DNA of 7,719 nucleotides, taken from JADLGL01 sp964611195. GTDB taxonomy: Bacteria; Pseudomonadota; Alphaproteobacteria; Rhizobiales; Kaistiaceae. Below the pieces are notes generated by a model that did no database searches, was not told where the DNA came from, and saw only the letters and a program-made list of their open reading frames with translations. The stretch is from positions 1-7,719 of the forward strand of contig CAZSXA010000114.1 of NCBI GenBank assembly GCA_964611195.1. Direction: 5' to 3'. Of the stretch, positions 6,758-7,719 are shown one piece after another. Numbering within the stretch: position 1 is the stretch's first letter; each line of letters opens with the position of its first letter. Position numbers and translations under genes: made by a program.

Positions 6758-7419
6758 TCGGAGTGGGCGCCCGCCGGGACGGGGCAGCCGACGCCCGTCC
6801 CGCCAAGGCCGCAATAGCCGTTCGGGTTCTTCGCCAGATATTGCTGGTGATACGCCTCGGCGTAGTAGAACGGCCCGGCCTCGGCGATTTCCGTGGTGAC
6901 GGCACCGTAACCCTTGGCGGAGAGTTCGGCGGCATACATCTCGCGAACGGCCTCGGCCATCGCCAATTCGTCGGCACCCGTCACATAGATCGTCGAGCGA
7001 TATTGCGTCCCGACATCGTTGCCCTGACGCATGCCCTGCGTCGGATCGTGGGCCTCGAAGAATGCCTTCAGGAGATCGGCGAGACCGACCTTCACCGGAT
7101 CGTAGGCCACCAGCACGACCTCGGCATGGCCCGTTCGCCCGGAGCAGACTTCCTCATAGGTGGGGTTCGGCGTGCTGCCGCCCGCGTAGCCGACCGCCGT
7201 GACCCATACACCGTCCATCTGCCAGAACACGCGCTCGGCGCCCCAGAAACAGCCGAGGCCGAACTGGACCGTTTGAATCCCCTCGGGGAACGGCGGGTGG
7301 ATGGAGCGCCCGCTGACGAAATGCGCGCCCGCCGTGGCGATCGGCTCGGATCGTCCGGGCAGTTCCTCGCCGGATTGCGGCAGGTTCAGCTTGGCGGCAA
7401 AGCGATCCAGTAGGCCCAT
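6754..7419 (-). CDS. msrA: Peptide methionine-(S)-S-oxide reductase MsrA
   Basis: MsrA reduces the S-epimer of methionine sulfoxide, free or in proteins, back to methionine, using thioredoxin to regenerate the enzyme; it defends against oxidative damage. The 221 residues carry the catalytic motif GCFWGAE with nucleophile Cys57, the active-site segment YHQQYLAKNPNGYC, and two C-terminal resolving cysteines, Cys203 and Cys212 (CGLGGTGVGC). This is the three-cysteine arrangement of the E. coli-type enzyme. There is no signal peptide, so it is cytosolic, and no fused MsrB domain. The start is the ATG at 7419-7417: GAGG lies 7 nt upstream (7427-7430) and MGLLDRF is a plausible family start. The frame stays open to 7659, but that extension would run antisense into the tRNA and is not real. 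It is convergent with otsA. Confidence 0.96.
   Translation of the reverse strand: MGLLDRFAAKLNLPQSGEELPGRSEPIATAGAHFVSGRSIHPPFPEGIQTVQFGLGCFWGAERVFWQMDGVWVTAVGYAGGSTPNPTYEEVCSGRTGHAEVVLVAYDPVKVGLADLLKAFFEAHDPTQGMRQGNDVGTQYRSTIYVTGADELAMAEAVREMYAAELSAKGYGAVTTEIAEAGPFYYAEAYHQQYLAKNPNGYCGLGGTGVGCPVPAGAHSD
6775..6802. terminator. GC-rich hairpin just past otsA, possible U-less terminator
   Basis: CGGGACGGG (6775-6783) and CCCGTCCCG (6794-6802) form a perfect 9-bp stem with a 10-nt loop, centred about 31 bp after the otsA stop and inside the 3' end of msrA. No T-run follows on either strand, so it is not a classical intrinsic terminator, but no other termination signal is possible between these convergent genes. 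The same bases encode the Gly-rich MsrA C-terminus, which may be why they are GC-rich. Confidence 0.3.
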
Positions 7420-7576
7420 GTCCGATCCTCGTTCGTTGCGCTCGGTATAGCCGATATGGGGTCCGCCCGTCGCCCCTGCCCGAGAGGCGACAACAACTCG
7501 CCGTGACCGCCACACGGGCGCATCTGAGGTTGCTCGACCCACGAGAAACAGTGGCATTTCGGCAGGCCGTCGCGGG

Positions 7577-7604
7577 TTGTGCACGGCATCGCGACGACTA
7601 TAGT
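7577..7604 (+). promoter_or_regulatory. Promoter of the tRNA-Ser gene
   Basis: TTGTGC (7577-7582), a 16-bp spacer and TATAGT (7599-7604; 5 of 6 consensus positions) give a predicted start near 7611, about 19 bp before the mature tRNA 5' end. This position suits a tRNA promoter. The -10 lies in the palindrome ACTATAGT (7597-7604), so it also reads TATAGT on the minus strand, toward msrA, though no good -35 is seen in that direction. Confidence 0.55.
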
Positions 7605-7629
7605 GCCGCGCCGGTCGAGAGGCCGGCCC

Positions 7630-7719
<90 letters not shown>

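Noticed and set aside
5984..6814. 276-residue minus-strand frame opposite otsA
   Set aside because: Antisense shadow of a gene with complete glycosyltransferase motifs.
6763..7413. 216-residue plus-strand frame opposite msrA
   Set aside because: Antisense shadow; the minus strand encodes MsrA with all catalytic cysteines.

Overview
The window reads as chromosomal DNA of a high-GC alphaproteobacterium, probably of the Hyphomicrobiales (Rhizobiales) type. This rests on the GC-rich third codon positions, the form of the LepA and MsrA proteins, frequent GTG starts and weak Shine-Dalgarno sites. The genus cannot be fixed from the sequence alone. The content is housekeeping and stress protection. 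I see no phage, insertion sequence, CRISPR array, toxin-antitoxin pair or defence island.

Layout, left to right. (1) 1-854, minus strand: the N-terminal 284 residues of an unrecognised exported protein that runs off the left edge. A long plus-strand open frame over the same bases is a shadow of it. (2) 855-1226: a 372-bp divergent intergenic region holding a strong minus-strand intrinsic terminator (956-990), whose source transcript is unknown, and a second GC-rich hairpin. (3) 1227-3032, plus: lepA (elongation factor 4). (4) 3105-4346, plus: an envelope protein made of a signal peptide, an unknown periplasmic domain, a Pro/Glu linker and a membrane-flanked DUF3592-like module. (5) 4405-5178, plus: otsB, trehalose-6-phosphate phosphatase. 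(6) 5270-6757, plus: otsA, trehalose-6-phosphate synthase, with its own extended -10 promoter. (7) 6754-7419, minus: msrA, methionine sulfoxide reductase A, convergent with otsA; the two stop codons interlock in one CTAG. (8) 7630-7719, plus: a complete tRNA-Ser(GGA) with its promoter, ending at the last base of the window.

How they work together: OtsA joins UDP-glucose and glucose-6-phosphate to trehalose-6-phosphate, and OtsB dephosphorylates it to trehalose, an osmo- and desiccation protectant. MsrA repairs oxidised methionine, and LepA helps translation under ionic and other stress. The grouping is compatible with a stress-related neighbourhood, but only otsB-otsA is a true pathway pair. 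The least explained items are the exported minus-strand protein, the DUF3592 fusion protein and the orphan terminator between the left gene and lepA.
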